DNA of 64,000 bases from G963678255 sp963678255 (GTDB taxonomy: Bacteria; Cloacimonadota; Cloacimonadia; Cloacimonadales; WRIO01): positions 186,001 to 250,000 of the forward strand of contig CAXXTW010000001.1 of assembly GCA_963678255.2 (NCBI GenBank), given 5' to 3'. A program made the translations under genes and the position numbers. Positions 17,445-26,405 of the stretch are shown in pieces. Positions within the stretch are counted from its first letter, which is position 1. Every line of letters starts with the position of its first letter. The notes below the pieces were generated by a model. It did not search any database, had not been told where the DNA came from, and worked only from the letters and a program-made list of their open reading frames with translations.

Positions 17445-18138
17445 AGAAAACGTCCATTCAATCTTATCAGAAGTAAAGAAGATAGCCTTAGAAAGTCAAA
17501 GGGAAGTTTCAGAGATAAAAGTAATCGCTGTGACCAAGACGCACCCGTCATCCATGATAAATGAAGTTATAAACTCAGGGATTGAGATTTTTGCAGAGAA
17601 TAAAGTTCAGGAAGCAGAGCAAAAGATACCCGATATTACAGCCCCTTTTAAGGAGTTTCATTTTATCGGACATTTACAGAGTAATAAAATCAACAAAGTA
17701 CTTAAATTAAATCCTGATTTGATCCATTCAATAGATAAGGTTAATACTGCAGAAAAGCTAAATGAAGCCTGCGCTAAATTAAATAGAATCCAAAGAATAC
17801 TTATAGAGGTTAATACTTCTGGTGAAATCTCCAAGAATGGTGTATCTCCAGATGATTTGATGAAAGCTATTGAGGATATTTCGCAGATGGATCATTTAAG
17901 GATCGAAGGACTAATGACAATCGGAGCTTTATCTGAGGATGAAGGAATCACTAGAAATTGTTTCAGAGAATTAAAGCAATTATCAGAACAAGTAAAACAG
18001 AAGAATTTTAAGAATACCAATATGATTCATTTATCTATGGGAATGAGTCATGATTTCCGAATAGCCATCGAAGAAGGAGCAACATTCATTCGAATAGGAA
18101 CTTTGTTTTTTGGAGAAAGAGTTTATTTTAAATCATAA
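17434..18138 (+). CDS. yggS: Pyridoxal-phosphate homeostasis protein (YggS family)
   Basis: The 234-residue single-domain PLP-binding protein has the fold-type III alanine-racemase-like barrel. The PLP lysine is K35 in IKVIAVTKTHPS. Further family signatures are FAENKVQEAEQK, FHFIGHLQSNKI, IEVNTSGEISKNGV, GLMTIG, LSMGMSHDF and EEGATFIRIGTLFFG. I use the ATG at 17434; a TTG one codon earlier is possible. The start lies inside the end of the DUF342 gene, implying translational coupling. Confidence 0.93.
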   Translation: MNIKENVHSILSEVKKIALESQREVSEIKVIAVTKTHPSSMINEVINSGIEIFAENKVQEAEQKIPDITAPFKEFHFIGHLQSNKINKVLKLNPDLIHSIDKVNTAEKLNEACAKLNRIQRILIEVNTSGEISKNGVSPDDLMKAIEDISQMDHLRIEGLMTIGALSEDEGITRNCFRELKQLSEQVKQKNFKNTNMIHLSMGMSHDFRIAIEEGATFIRIGTLFFGERVYFKS

Positions 18139-18150
18139 AAGGAAGAAAAA

Positions 18151-18756
18151 ATGAATATATTTTTATATGCAATCGCAGTCAGTATCATCTCATATTTTGT
18201 AGGCTGTTATTCAACTGCGCGGTTAATAGCAAAGAATTTTAAAAGTTTAAACATATACAAGGTTGGAAATGGTAATCCAGACACAGAAAACATATATAAT
18301 AACATCAGTGCACCATTAGGTGTTTTTGCAGGGGCAGTTGATATCGCGAAAGTATATTTTTATTTAATGATCTTAAAAATGATACAAACCACTTTTGGTT
18401 ATCAGACAGACCCATCAACTTTCAATTTATTGTTATATACTTTTGGATTTTTCTTATTATTAGGTCATTGCCTACCGATAACCCATAGCTTTAAAGGTGG
18501 GAGAGGATTGTTTAATTATACGGGAATAATGTTATTTTTTATACCTATCCCAATGATAATCGTATTTATATTGAGTTTGGTTCTTGTTTTTGTCTTTAAA
18601 CAAGTCAGATTCAGCAACTATTTTATGGTTTTGTTTCCCCCAATACTGGGATTTTTCTGGGGAATACCCAGAGAGCTTAATTTAATGATGGCAATAGCCG
18701 CCATGTTTATGGGCGTTTTAAATTTTATAGTTTCTAAGAAATTAGGAGAAATTTGA
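18151..18756 (+). CDS. PlsY-like membrane glycerol-3-phosphate acyltransferase, divergent
   Basis: This 201-residue integral membrane protein has about five hydrophobic segments and the PlsY architecture. The conserved third motif is nearly intact (GHCLPITHSFKGGRG). The phosphate-loop motif, usually SGNPGATN, reads NGNPDTEN. The first motif (usually GSIPxG) reads GCYSTAR. PlsY transfers acyl from acyl-phosphate to glycerol-3-phosphate at the inner membrane. The altered motifs suggest a paralogue with a different acceptor or reduced activity. A GGAAG site precedes the start, and the stop overlaps the next start (TGATG). Confidence 0.75.
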   Translation: MNIFLYAIAVSIISYFVGCYSTARLIAKNFKSLNIYKVGNGNPDTENIYNNISAPLGVFAGAVDIAKVYFYLMILKMIQTTFGYQTDPSTFNLLLYTFGFFLLLGHCLPITHSFKGGRGLFNYTGIMLFFIPIPMIIVFILSLVLVFVFKQVRFSNYFMVLFPPILGFFWGIPRELNLMMAIAAMFMGVLNFIVSKKLGEI

Positions 18757-19871
18757 TGTCGTTAAAAGTATTACCTGTTAAGACAAATGCAGAGCTCATG
18801 CAGTTTATTAAACTACCCTTTAGATTATACAAAGAAGATCCAATATGGGTAGCTCCTTTGATCATTGATCAAAAAGCCTTTTTTAATCCAGCGAAAAATC
18901 CATATTATGAGCATTCAAAAGTACAGTTGTTTTTAGTGAAGGACGAGAAGAAAGTCATAGGAAGAATTTCAGCGCATACCAACAGGATGCATAATCAATT
19001 TAATGAAGATAATATTGGTTTCTTTGGCTTTTTTGAGTGTGAAGACAATCAGGAAGCGATACATCTGCTTTTTGATTCAGCAGAAAAATGGATAAAAGAA
19101 CAAGGTTGTGATGCTATGCGTGGGCCTTTAAATTTTTCAACCAATGATGAATGCGGATTATTGATAAAAGGTTTTGATACAAGTCCTTTTGTAATGATGC
19201 CACATAATCATGAATGGTATAAGGAACGAATAGAAAAAGAAGGTTATGCCAAAGCAAAGGATCTCTATGCTTGGCTAGTGATTTATAAAAACATGCCTGA
19301 TTTTTTAGAAAAGTTGGGAGAGAAAATTATTAGTAAAGAACTTTCATTTAAAATACGTTGTTTAGATAAGAATAATTTAAAACAAGATATAGAGACTGTT
19401 TTTTCCATATATCAAAAAGCTTGGGAAAAGAACTGGGGTTTTGTACCGATGAGTCGTAAAGAATTTGATCACACGGTCAAGACACTATTACCAATAGTCG
19501 TTCCAGAATTTGTTTTTATTGCCGAAGTAGATGGTGTACCTGCAGGATTTTCAGTAAGTTTACCAGATTATAATTTTATTTTAAAGAAAATGAAAGGGCA
19601 TTTGTTTCCATTTGGAATTTTTAAAGCTCTTTATTACAAGAACAAGATAAAATCGATCAGAGTCATCACTATGGGTGTGATTCCAGAATACCAATCGAGA
19701 GGGATTGATATTCTATTTTATTATTATTCATGGAAAAAGGGAGTAGAGTTAAAGTTTAATCGAGGCGAATTCTCTTGGGTTTTAGAAGATAATGAGATGA
19801 TGAACAGGATAGCAAAGCATTTAGGTGCCCATGTTCATAAAACCTACAGAATATTTGAGAAGAAAATATAA
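18756..19871 (+). CDS. GNAT-like acyltransferase-fold protein
   Basis: The 371-residue protein resembles a widespread family of unassigned GNAT-fold proteins. It has FRLYKEDPIWVAPL near the N-terminus, HNQFNEDNIGFFGFFE, then the conserved RGPLNFSTNDECGLLIKGFD and FVMMPHNHEWY. A second GNAT-like half includes VITMGVIPEYQSRGIDILFY, an acetyl-CoA-binding-loop-type stretch. ATG 18756 shares one base with the upstream stop and has AGGAG ahead of it. The position between a PlsY-like gene and a PAP2 phosphatase suggests a lipid or envelope role, but substrate is unknown. Confidence 0.7.
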   Translation: MSLKVLPVKTNAELMQFIKLPFRLYKEDPIWVAPLIIDQKAFFNPAKNPYYEHSKVQLFLVKDEKKVIGRISAHTNRMHNQFNEDNIGFFGFFECEDNQEAIHLLFDSAEKWIKEQGCDAMRGPLNFSTNDECGLLIKGFDTSPFVMMPHNHEWYKERIEKEGYAKAKDLYAWLVIYKNMPDFLEKLGEKIISKELSFKIRCLDKNNLKQDIETVFSIYQKAWEKNWGFVPMSRKEFDHTVKTLLPIVVPEFVFIAEVDGVPAGFSVSLPDYNFILKKMKGHLFPFGIFKALYYKNKIKSIRVITMGVIPEYQSRGIDILFYYYSWKKGVELKFNRGEFSWVLEDNEMMNRIAKHLGAHVHKTYRIFEKKI

Positions 19872-19887
19872 AATAGTTGGTTTTTAA

Positions 19888-20781
19888 ATGAAGAATGCCT
19901 TTCAATTTCTAAATTTATCAGACAAGTTTACATTAGTCTATATGATATTAAATATCGTTTATATTTCATTTGGGTATAATCGAATACAAGAACCTTTACC
20001 AATCCTTTTAATCTTTATTTCATTATGTGTAGTTTTAGTATATTTATCCTTTCAGGATCATGAGTTAAAAGACAAAGAGTCAAGGTTTGTAAAAAGGCTA
20101 GTCCGTTTTTTACATTTATGGTTTAATCCAATAATGTTTGCTTATTTTTTTGAAGCCACATCAAAAGTAAATCATGTGATATTTTATAGTTTTCTAGATC
20201 CCATTTTTCAGAGATGGGATTTTAGAATATTTGGGTATCAACCAGCCATGCAATGGGGGAAAATGTGGGATACTTATCTTATTCAGGAAGTCTTACACTT
20301 TTCATATTTTGCCTATTATTTAATGATATTGTGTGTCCCTTTATATTTTTATATGAAGAAAGATGAAGAGATCTTTAAACGAATAATTTTCAATATAAGT
20401 TTTGTATTTTTTGGATGTTATTTTATCTATATGTTTTTACCAGTGGCAGGAGGAAGAGCATTAGAAGGGGCATTTGACTTAACGATACAATACAGGTATG
20501 GGTTGTTTACTCATATCATGGCATTAATCTATCGATCAACAACCCATATGGGAGGAGCTTTTCCAAGTTCACATGTTGCCATAGCTTTAACGATTAGTAT
20601 GATTAGTGCAAAATTTATGAAGGTTTTACCTTTTATACTATTCCCAATAACATTTTTACTAGCCATTGCCACAGTATATTGTCATTATCATTATTTTGTT
20701 GATGTGCTATCTGGTGTAATCTATGGAGTATTAATGTATTGTCTATCAGAGAATATATACAAAAAAGTTAAAAACATTTGA
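19888..20781 (+). CDS. PAP2-superfamily membrane phosphatase
   Basis: This 297-residue protein has about six membrane segments. The PAP2 catalytic motifs are visible near the C-terminus: GGAFPSSHVAIAL (phosphatase motif 2 with its histidine) and CHYHYFVDVLSGVIYG (motif 3 with H and D). The N-terminal half is a hydrophobic helical bundle with WFNPIMFAYFFE. Such enzymes dephosphorylate phosphatidic acid or isoprenyl pyrophosphates, or exchange lipid head groups. With the PlsY-like and GNAT-like genes immediately upstream it forms a probable lipid-modification trio. Confidence 0.8.
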   Translation: MKNAFQFLNLSDKFTLVYMILNIVYISFGYNRIQEPLPILLIFISLCVVLVYLSFQDHELKDKESRFVKRLVRFLHLWFNPIMFAYFFEATSKVNHVIFYSFLDPIFQRWDFRIFGYQPAMQWGKMWDTYLIQEVLHFSYFAYYLMILCVPLYFYMKKDEEIFKRIIFNISFVFFGCYFIYMFLPVAGGRALEGAFDLTIQYRYGLFTHIMALIYRSTTHMGGAFPSSHVAIALTISMISAKFMKVLPFILFPITFLLAIATVYCHYHYFVDVLSGVIYGVLMYCLSENIYKKVKNI

Positions 20782-20806
20782 CAAAAATAACTAGTTTTTC
20801 TAATTT
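20778..20806 (+). promoter_or_regulatory. Sigma-70-like promoter upstream of etfA
   Basis: TTGACA (20778-20783), a 17-bp spacer and TAATTT (20801-20806) lie directly after the PAP2 stop and 30 bp before the etfA ATG. This suggests etfA and the genes after it can be transcribed separately from the upstream cluster. Confidence 0.55.
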
Positions 20807-20835
20807 TAAATGTATCTAAATTTTAAGGAGTACAG

Positions 20836-22017
20836 ATGATTGAGATAATCGTCGATAAATGTGTAGGTTGTGGCAAATGCATAAAAGCATGTGCATATAA
20901 TGCAATTACAATAACCGATAAAACAGCAGAGATCAATGCTGATCAATGTACATTATGTGGCGCTTGTGTCAGCAGTTGTCCATTTGAAGCAATCTTTGTA
21001 AGAAGAAATACAACAGAAAAAGTAGATAAAGAAAGCTATAAAGGTGTATGGGTTTATGCGGAAATCAGAGACAATCATATATCTCCGGTAGTTTTTGAGT
21101 TATTAGGTAAAGGTCGAGAATTAGCAGACAAGCGAGAATGCGAGCTAACAGCAGTCTTATTTGGTTTTGAAGTTGAAAGATTTACAGACGAATTAATTGC
21201 TTGTGGAGCAGATAAAGTCTTAATGATAGATGATCCAATATTAAAGAATTTCTTAGATCAGCCATATTCAGACGCAATGATTTCATTATCAGACAAGTAT
21301 AAGCCAGAAATTATCTTAGCTGGAGCGACGAATATTGGACGTTCATTTATTCCACGAGTAGCTGTAGGTTTACATACAGGATTAACAGCAGATTGTACAG
21401 GTCTTGATATTGATAGGGAGACAGGAAATTTATTACAAACCCGTCCGGCATTTGGTGGAAATATCATGGCCACAATTTTAACACCAAATCATCGTCCACA
21501 ATTAGCGACAGTGCGACATAAAGTAATGGTTCCATTTCCAAAGGACAGTTCAAGATCAGGAGCAGTAGTCAGTGAGAGTTATGATTTTGATCTTCATGAT
21601 TATCAATGTGAATTCTTAGAAACAATAAAAGATGAAACCCAGCAAATAAATATTACCGAAGCTAATATAGTTGTAGCTGGAGGCAGAGGATTGAAAGAAA
21701 GCAATCATTTTAGTATGTTGAATGATTTAGCTAAGTTGTTAGATGGAGCCGTAGGAGCTTCCAGAGCAGCAGTAGATTCAGAATGGATTCCATATCCACA
21801 TCAGGTGGGTCAGACAGGTAAAACCATCAAACCAAAAATTTATATAGCTATTGGTATCTCAGGAGCCATTCAACATTTAGCAGGGATGCAATCAGCAGAC
21901 TATATTATTGCGATCAATAAAGATAAAGATGCGCCAATTTTCAAAGTAGCAGACTTAGGTATTGTTGGAGATTTATTTGAGATCGTACCTCAATTAATAA
22001 AAAGGATAAAAAACTAA
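20836..22017 (+). CDS. etfA: Electron transfer flavoprotein alpha subunit with N-terminal 2x[4Fe-4S] ferredoxin domain
   Basis: The 393-residue protein starts with two four-cysteine clusters (CVGCGKCIKAC at 9-19 and CTLCGACVSSC around 38-48). The EtfA N-terminal alpha/beta domain follows (VWVYAEIRDNHISPVVFELL), then the C-terminal FAD-binding domain (VVAGGRGLKES, LAKLLDGAVGASRAAVD, QVGQTGKTIKPKIYIAIGIS, AINKDKDAPIFKVADLGIVG). Ferredoxin-fused EtfA is known from strictly anaerobic flavin-based electron-transfer systems. No etfB or acyl-CoA dehydrogenase gene is next to it here, so the partner subunit must lie elsewhere. GGAG precedes the ATG. Confidence 0.92.
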   Translation: MIEIIVDKCVGCGKCIKACAYNAITITDKTAEINADQCTLCGACVSSCPFEAIFVRRNTTEKVDKESYKGVWVYAEIRDNHISPVVFELLGKGRELADKRECELTAVLFGFEVERFTDELIACGADKVLMIDDPILKNFLDQPYSDAMISLSDKYKPEIILAGATNIGRSFIPRVAVGLHTGLTADCTGLDIDRETGNLLQTRPAFGGNIMATILTPNHRPQLATVRHKVMVPFPKDSSRSGAVVSESYDFDLHDYQCEFLETIKDETQQINITEANIVVAGGRGLKESNHFSMLNDLAKLLDGAVGASRAAVDSEWIPYPHQVGQTGKTIKPKIYIAIGISGAIQHLAGMQSADYIIAINKDKDAPIFKVADLGIVGDLFEIVPQLIKRIKN

Positions 22018-22022
22018 ACAAG

Positions 22023-23231
22023 ATGTTTCGAATTCAATGTAAAAGGTCAATCATCCGTCCAGATGAGATAAAAGAGAGAGAATTAATCGAAATAGATAGT
22101 CCATATTTTAAAGATATTGAAATCAAATGGGATGCTGACAGTCGATTAAATAGTATCCCTTGGATAAATTCACATGATCATCTTATAGGTAATTGGTACC
22201 CAAGATCGGGTATCAATGCACCTTATATCAATTCACATATATGGGTTGAAGACAACAAAACTTCAGAAAGCGTTTTGGAAAGAAACAAAATCTGGACTAA
22301 CAGAGGTGTTTTTAATCTCATGGAGGGTAATGCTCCATTATTGGTTAAATTAGGAGCCTATAAGAATTTGTTTTCTGGTTGTTCAATCGTTCAAGACCAT
22401 GGTGCTATACAGGTAGATGCCTATTACGAGATGTTTCCTATAGAAGTTGTTCGCAAGTATGGTCAATGTCATTCTATCACGTTAGGCAATTGGTGGGGTG
22501 GCAATAGTGCAGAAAAAGAAATGGATCTTACAGAAGGGAAATATCCTTTTATAATTCATTTAGCAGAAGGATTGGATGAAGCAACGCTAAAAGAATTTTA
22601 CTTGCTTAAAAAAAGAGGATTACTTCGCAGTAATACCTTAATCGTACACGGTATTTCATTAACAAAAGAAGAAATCAAAGAATGTGCAAGAGTTGGCGTG
22701 TCAATATGTTGGTGTCCAGGATCGAATATGTATCTTATTGGTCAGACTCTAGATATAGAAACCTGCCTACAATATGGTGTCAATGTTGTGATTGGTACAG
22801 ATTCAACGTTAACGGGGGGAGTCAATTTAATTGATGAAGTTCGTTTTGCGCATCAGGTAAATAGAAATATACCGATGAAAGAACTTTTTAAGATGATTAC
22901 GGTAAATGCTCAAAAAGCTTTAATGGTACAAGATGCAGAGTTATTAGATCCTAAGAAGAATGTATTGATCATTGCTGATAAAAAAGAGAAGGTCTATGAT
23001 AACATACTTTTTCAAGAGTTTGAGGACATTAAGCTAATGGTTCAAAAAGGAATTCCCTTATATGGTGATATTTCATTTTTTGAGTATATAAATGTTGAAG
23101 AAAAGAACTATGAATTTTTTAAAGTGGGAAATACAGAGAAGTTTTGTATAGGAAATCCAAAAGAAATCTTAGGAACGATTGATCAAATACTGGGATATCA
23201 TAAACATCTTCCCTATCTTCCATGGCAATAA
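22023..23231 (+). CDS. Amidohydrolase-superfamily protein (deaminase/chlorohydrolase type)
   Basis: This 402-residue metal-dependent hydrolase has HxH (H51, H53 in NSHDHL), a metal/substrate histidine in IIHLAEGLDE, a further histidine in IVHGISLT and the catalytic aspartate in VIGTDSTLTGG. The CWCPGSNMYL stretch is typical of the cytosine/SAH-deaminase branch. The usual N-terminal composite beta domain looks short and unusual. The gene starts 5 nt after etfA and its last 10 bp overlap queE. Substrate is unknown; the overlap with queE makes a purine or pterin-like substrate worth considering, as inference only. Confidence 0.78.
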   Translation: MFRIQCKRSIIRPDEIKERELIEIDSPYFKDIEIKWDADSRLNSIPWINSHDHLIGNWYPRSGINAPYINSHIWVEDNKTSESVLERNKIWTNRGVFNLMEGNAPLLVKLGAYKNLFSGCSIVQDHGAIQVDAYYEMFPIEVVRKYGQCHSITLGNWWGGNSAEKEMDLTEGKYPFIIHLAEGLDEATLKEFYLLKKRGLLRSNTLIVHGISLTKEEIKECARVGVSICWCPGSNMYLIGQTLDIETCLQYGVNVVIGTDSTLTGGVNLIDEVRFAHQVNRNIPMKELFKMITVNAQKALMVQDAELLDPKKNVLIIADKKEKVYDNILFQEFEDIKLMVQKGIPLYGDISFFEYINVEEKNYEFFKVGNTEKFCIGNPKEILGTIDQILGYHKHLPYLPWQ

Positions 23232-23869
23232 TTAATCTAAATGAGGTTTTTTTAAGTATTCAGGGTGAATCAACCTTTGCAGGAATACCTTGTATATTTA
23301 TACGTTTTAGCGGTTGTAATTTAAATTGCAGTTATTGTGACACAACATATCATTCAGAAATACATCATAAATTAAGTCCAGAGCAAATACAAGAACATAT
23401 AGAATCGTATTTACCGGTAAGAACTGTAGAGATTACCGGAGGAGAGCCTTTATTACAAGCAGAAATCTACCCATTATTTGAATTGCTTCATCAAAATGGT
23501 TATCAGATACTTTTAGAGACAAACGGATCTCTTTCACTTGAGAAAGTACCTTCTTACGTTCATAAAATAGTCGATATCAAGTTAACTGGGAGCAATGAGG
23601 GTGATAGCTTCAATTATGACAATTTACGATTTATAGACCTTAATCATGACAATATCAAGTTTGTGCTAAATTCTCAAGAAGATTATGAGGAAATGAAAGA
23701 AATACTCAAAGAGCATAATTTATTTGGTCCGAATGTGCTAATCTCTCTAGTTTTTAATTCTCTAAAGTCAGAAGAAGTTGTTTCATGGATAATATCAGAT
23801 AAGCTGGACATACGTTTTCAGCTTCAATTACATAAATATATCTGGACTCCTGATAAAAAAGGAGTATAA
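23222..23869 (+). CDS. queE: 7-carboxy-7-deazaguanine synthase QueE (radical SAM)
   Basis: The 215-residue radical SAM protein opens with the QueE signature NEVFLSIQGESTFAGIPCIFIR and the cluster motif C32-x3-C36-x2-C39 (GCNLNCSYCDT). VEITGGEPLLQ and LETNGSLSLEKVP follow, then DIKLTGS. QueE converts carboxy-tetrahydropterin to 7-carboxy-7-deazaguanine on the queuosine and deazaguanine pathway. No queC, queD or queF is adjacent. It overlaps the upstream amidohydrolase by 10 bp, suggesting coupled expression. Confidence 0.93.
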   Translation: MAIINLNEVFLSIQGESTFAGIPCIFIRFSGCNLNCSYCDTTYHSEIHHKLSPEQIQEHIESYLPVRTVEITGGEPLLQAEIYPLFELLHQNGYQILLETNGSLSLEKVPSYVHKIVDIKLTGSNEGDSFNYDNLRFIDLNHDNIKFVLNSQEDYEEMKEILKEHNLFGPNVLISLVFNSLKSEEVVSWIISDKLDIRFQLQLHKYIWTPDKKGV

Positions 23870-23900
23870 TATTATAATTGATTAATTTAAGGGAGGAATT

Positions 23901-24281
23901 ATGGAGCCGACAATGTTAATTTTATTAATGATGGTAATTACATGTATTATATTGGTATTAACTTTTTTTATTATTATCAGAATTTATATGAAAAGCACAG
24001 AGAGTAAAACCTACATAATCCCTAATGAACGTATTAAAGACGAAGATATGTTATGCCCTATTTGTCAGAATCTAATGACAGCCGGTTATACTATGTCTCC
24101 TCGCGGTATATATTTTCATCCTAAAGGAACTAAGTTAAATATGCTTAAAGCAACAGAAACGAATGGCACATTAAAACATACATTTGATTTGAGTTTCAGA
24201 TTGAAACAAAGAGAAACATTAGCATGGCATTGCCCACATTGCAAGATAGTAACCATAGATCATAGTCATTTTCTGGAATAG
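23901..24281 (+). CDS. Small membrane-anchored zinc-ribbon protein
   Basis: This 126-residue protein has one N-terminal membrane segment (about 5-28, LILLMMVITCIILVLTFFII). Two CxxC pairs follow, CPICQNLMTAGYTMSPRG and WHCPHCKIVTIDH, which together make a zinc ribbon. The layout recalls small bacterial proteins of the DUF6487 type, but I am not certain of the family. A strong GGGAGGAA site precedes the ATG. It ends 3 bp from the stop of the convergent ABC gene, so no terminator fits between. Confidence 0.6.
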   Translation: MEPTMLILLMMVITCIILVLTFFIIIRIYMKSTESKTYIIPNERIKDEDMLCPICQNLMTAGYTMSPRGIYFHPKGTKLNMLKATETNGTLKHTFDLSFRLKQRETLAWHCPHCKIVTIDHSHFLE

Positions 24282-24284
24282 AGA

Positions 24285-26405
24285 TCAAGTATATTGCAAT
24301 CTGTAAAGATCATAATAGAGACCTTCTTTTTGTAATAATTCTTGATGAGATCCTTCTTCAACTACTTCACCTTTATGCAGTACAATGATTCTATCCACAT
24401 GTTGAATTGTAGAAAGTCTGTGTGCAATAATCATAGAAGTACGGTTTTCCATTAATTTCTGCAAGGCATCCTGAATAAGATTTTCAGTTTCAGTATCAAT
24501 ATTAGCCGTAGCTTCATCGAGGATAAAAATGGAAGGATTGTAAGCTAATACTCTGGCAAAAGAAATTAACTGTCTTTGACCTACAGAAAAAGTAGAACCT
24601 CTTTCCATAACAGGTTCTTCAAATTTTCCTGGCAAAGCCTGAATAAAATCATAAACATTAACATATTTTGAGATCGTTACTAAGTCATTTTCAGTCATAT
24701 CTAAATTATTAAGAGCAATATTATCTCTGATAGTACCTGAAAAGAGGAAAACATCTTGTTGCACCATACCGATTTGTTTACGAATATCCCTGATTTGATA
24801 ATCTTTTAAGTTTTTATCATCAATAAAGATATCGCCTTTTTGATAGGGATACATACCCAGTATTAGATTTACAATAGAAGTTTTCCCTGAACCTGTATGA
24901 CCAACAATAGCAATCTTTTCACCAGGGTTAACTTTAAAAGACACATTTTTAAGGACAAATTCAGGTTTTTCATTCTGTTCAGTCTGGTAAGATAACCAGA
25001 CATTTTTAAATTCAATGGAACCATCAATACTATCGTGTGCAAGGTTATATTCCTGGTAATCAGCCTGAGGTTGATCCATTAAATCAAAGATTCTTTCAGC
25101 TCCAGCCATAGCACCCTGTAAGATATTAAACTTTTCACTGAAGTCATTAATTGGTTCATACAATCTATCCAGATAGGACATGAAAGCCATAAAGACACCG
25201 ATAGTTACAAGATTGTTAAGGATTTGACCACCGGCATACCATAAAATCAAAGCCACGGCAACCTGTCGGGAGACACTGATAATCGGTCTGAAAATAGCAA
25301 ACAATTTTAATTGATTAATAGATTCCTTAAAATAGCCATCATTGACCTGTTCAAACTCTTTAGTTTTTTTCTGAGACTGGTTGAATAGTTGAATGATTTT
25401 AACACCTGAGATATGTTCAGCGATCATCGCATTCACAGCAGCTAATCTTTTTCTGACTTCCCTATAAGTGACCCTAGTTTTATTTTTGTAAACATTGATG
25501 ATCCAGAAAAGGAAGGGTAAAACAATAAAACTAACTAAAGCGAGCTTCCAGTTCAAAAACAACATTAAACTCATAATAGCAACAATCATAATCGCATCTT
25601 GAAAGATAGTAATTATTCCACTACTAAGCATTTCATCGATAGAACGGATATCATTGGTAATCCTAGTGACAAGTCTTCCTACGGGATTTTTATCAAAAAA
25701 AGATAAAGGCATTCTTTCCAGATGTTTAAACAGATCACTTCTCAGATCATTCATAGCTTTTTGAGACAGAATCGTTGTCAGAATCAATTGAAAATATTGA
25801 ACAATTAATTTTAGAACAATCACACAAAGGAAAATCAAACCATAAATCATAACCATATGAAGAGATTTTTTTCTTACAACATTTGTTTCAGAGAGAGATA
25901 GTTTTGCCAAGGTTTCAGAAGAGACCAAAAGTTCGTTAATATTTAGAATAATGATATCAGATTGATATTTATTTAATATTTTTAAAGATTCCTTCGTATA
26001 GTCAAGAACAAAGAATTTCTTTTCTGAGAATTTATGTTCTGTTTTATATTGTTTAAGAGTATCTTTTTTTATATAGCCTTGAGTTTTGGAAGTTACTACG
26101 ACATAATATAGATCATTAACGAGATAAACCTTAAATTTACTAATGTCAGAATTTTGTTTAAAATGGTTGAATTCATCAGGATTGAGGGTTAATATTCTTT
26201 TATCAGAGACAATATGATTATCAACAGCATATTTAGTCAACAGAGGGACAATGACTTCAAAAGTAGTAATAAACATAAGTAGAATAAAAGCAATAATTAA
26301 TGAGGAGATATATGGTTTTACATATTTTAGCAATCTAGCATAGAGATGTTTATCATAGATATTACCAATTATTTCATCAGACTGCATTTCAAATTGGGGT
26401 TTCAT
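24285..26405 (-). CDS. ABC exporter half-transporter with extracytoplasmic insertion (BmrD-like partner)
   Basis: This 706-residue type-IV ABC exporter subunit has six membrane helices and a C-terminal ATPase. An insertion of about 130 residues (roughly 65-185) sits between helices 1 and 2, as in BmrD-type subunits, and is probably extracytoplasmic. ATPase motifs are Walker A GHTGSGKTS, a degenerate signature FSVGQRQ and Walker B FILDEAT with the catalytic Glu present, plus the AHRLS H-loop. The start overlaps the upstream gene's stop by 4 bp (ATGA). With that partner it forms a heterodimer with one normal and one degenerate ATP site. Substrate unknown; lipids or drugs are usual. Confidence 0.9.
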   Translation of the reverse strand: MKPQFEMQSDEIIGNIYDKHLYARLLKYVKPYISSLIIAFILLMFITTFEVIVPLLTKYAVDNHIVSDKRILTLNPDEFNHFKQNSDISKFKVYLVNDLYYVVVTSKTQGYIKKDTLKQYKTEHKFSEKKFFVLDYTKESLKILNKYQSDIIILNINELLVSSETLAKLSLSETNVVRKKSLHMVMIYGLIFLCVIVLKLIVQYFQLILTTILSQKAMNDLRSDLFKHLERMPLSFFDKNPVGRLVTRITNDIRSIDEMLSSGIITIFQDAIMIVAIMSLMLFLNWKLALVSFIVLPFLFWIINVYKNKTRVTYREVRKRLAAVNAMIAEHISGVKIIQLFNQSQKKTKEFEQVNDGYFKESINQLKLFAIFRPIISVSRQVAVALILWYAGGQILNNLVTIGVFMAFMSYLDRLYEPINDFSEKFNILQGAMAGAERIFDLMDQPQADYQEYNLAHDSIDGSIEFKNVWLSYQTEQNEKPEFVLKNVSFKVNPGEKIAIVGHTGSGKTSIVNLILGMYPYQKGDIFIDDKNLKDYQIRDIRKQIGMVQQDVFLFSGTIRDNIALNNLDMTENDLVTISKYVNVYDFIQALPGKFEEPVMERGSTFSVGQRQLISFARVLAYNPSIFILDEATANIDTETENLIQDALQKLMENRTSMIIAHRLSTIQHVDRIIVLHKGEVVEEGSHQELLQKEGLYYDLYRLQYT

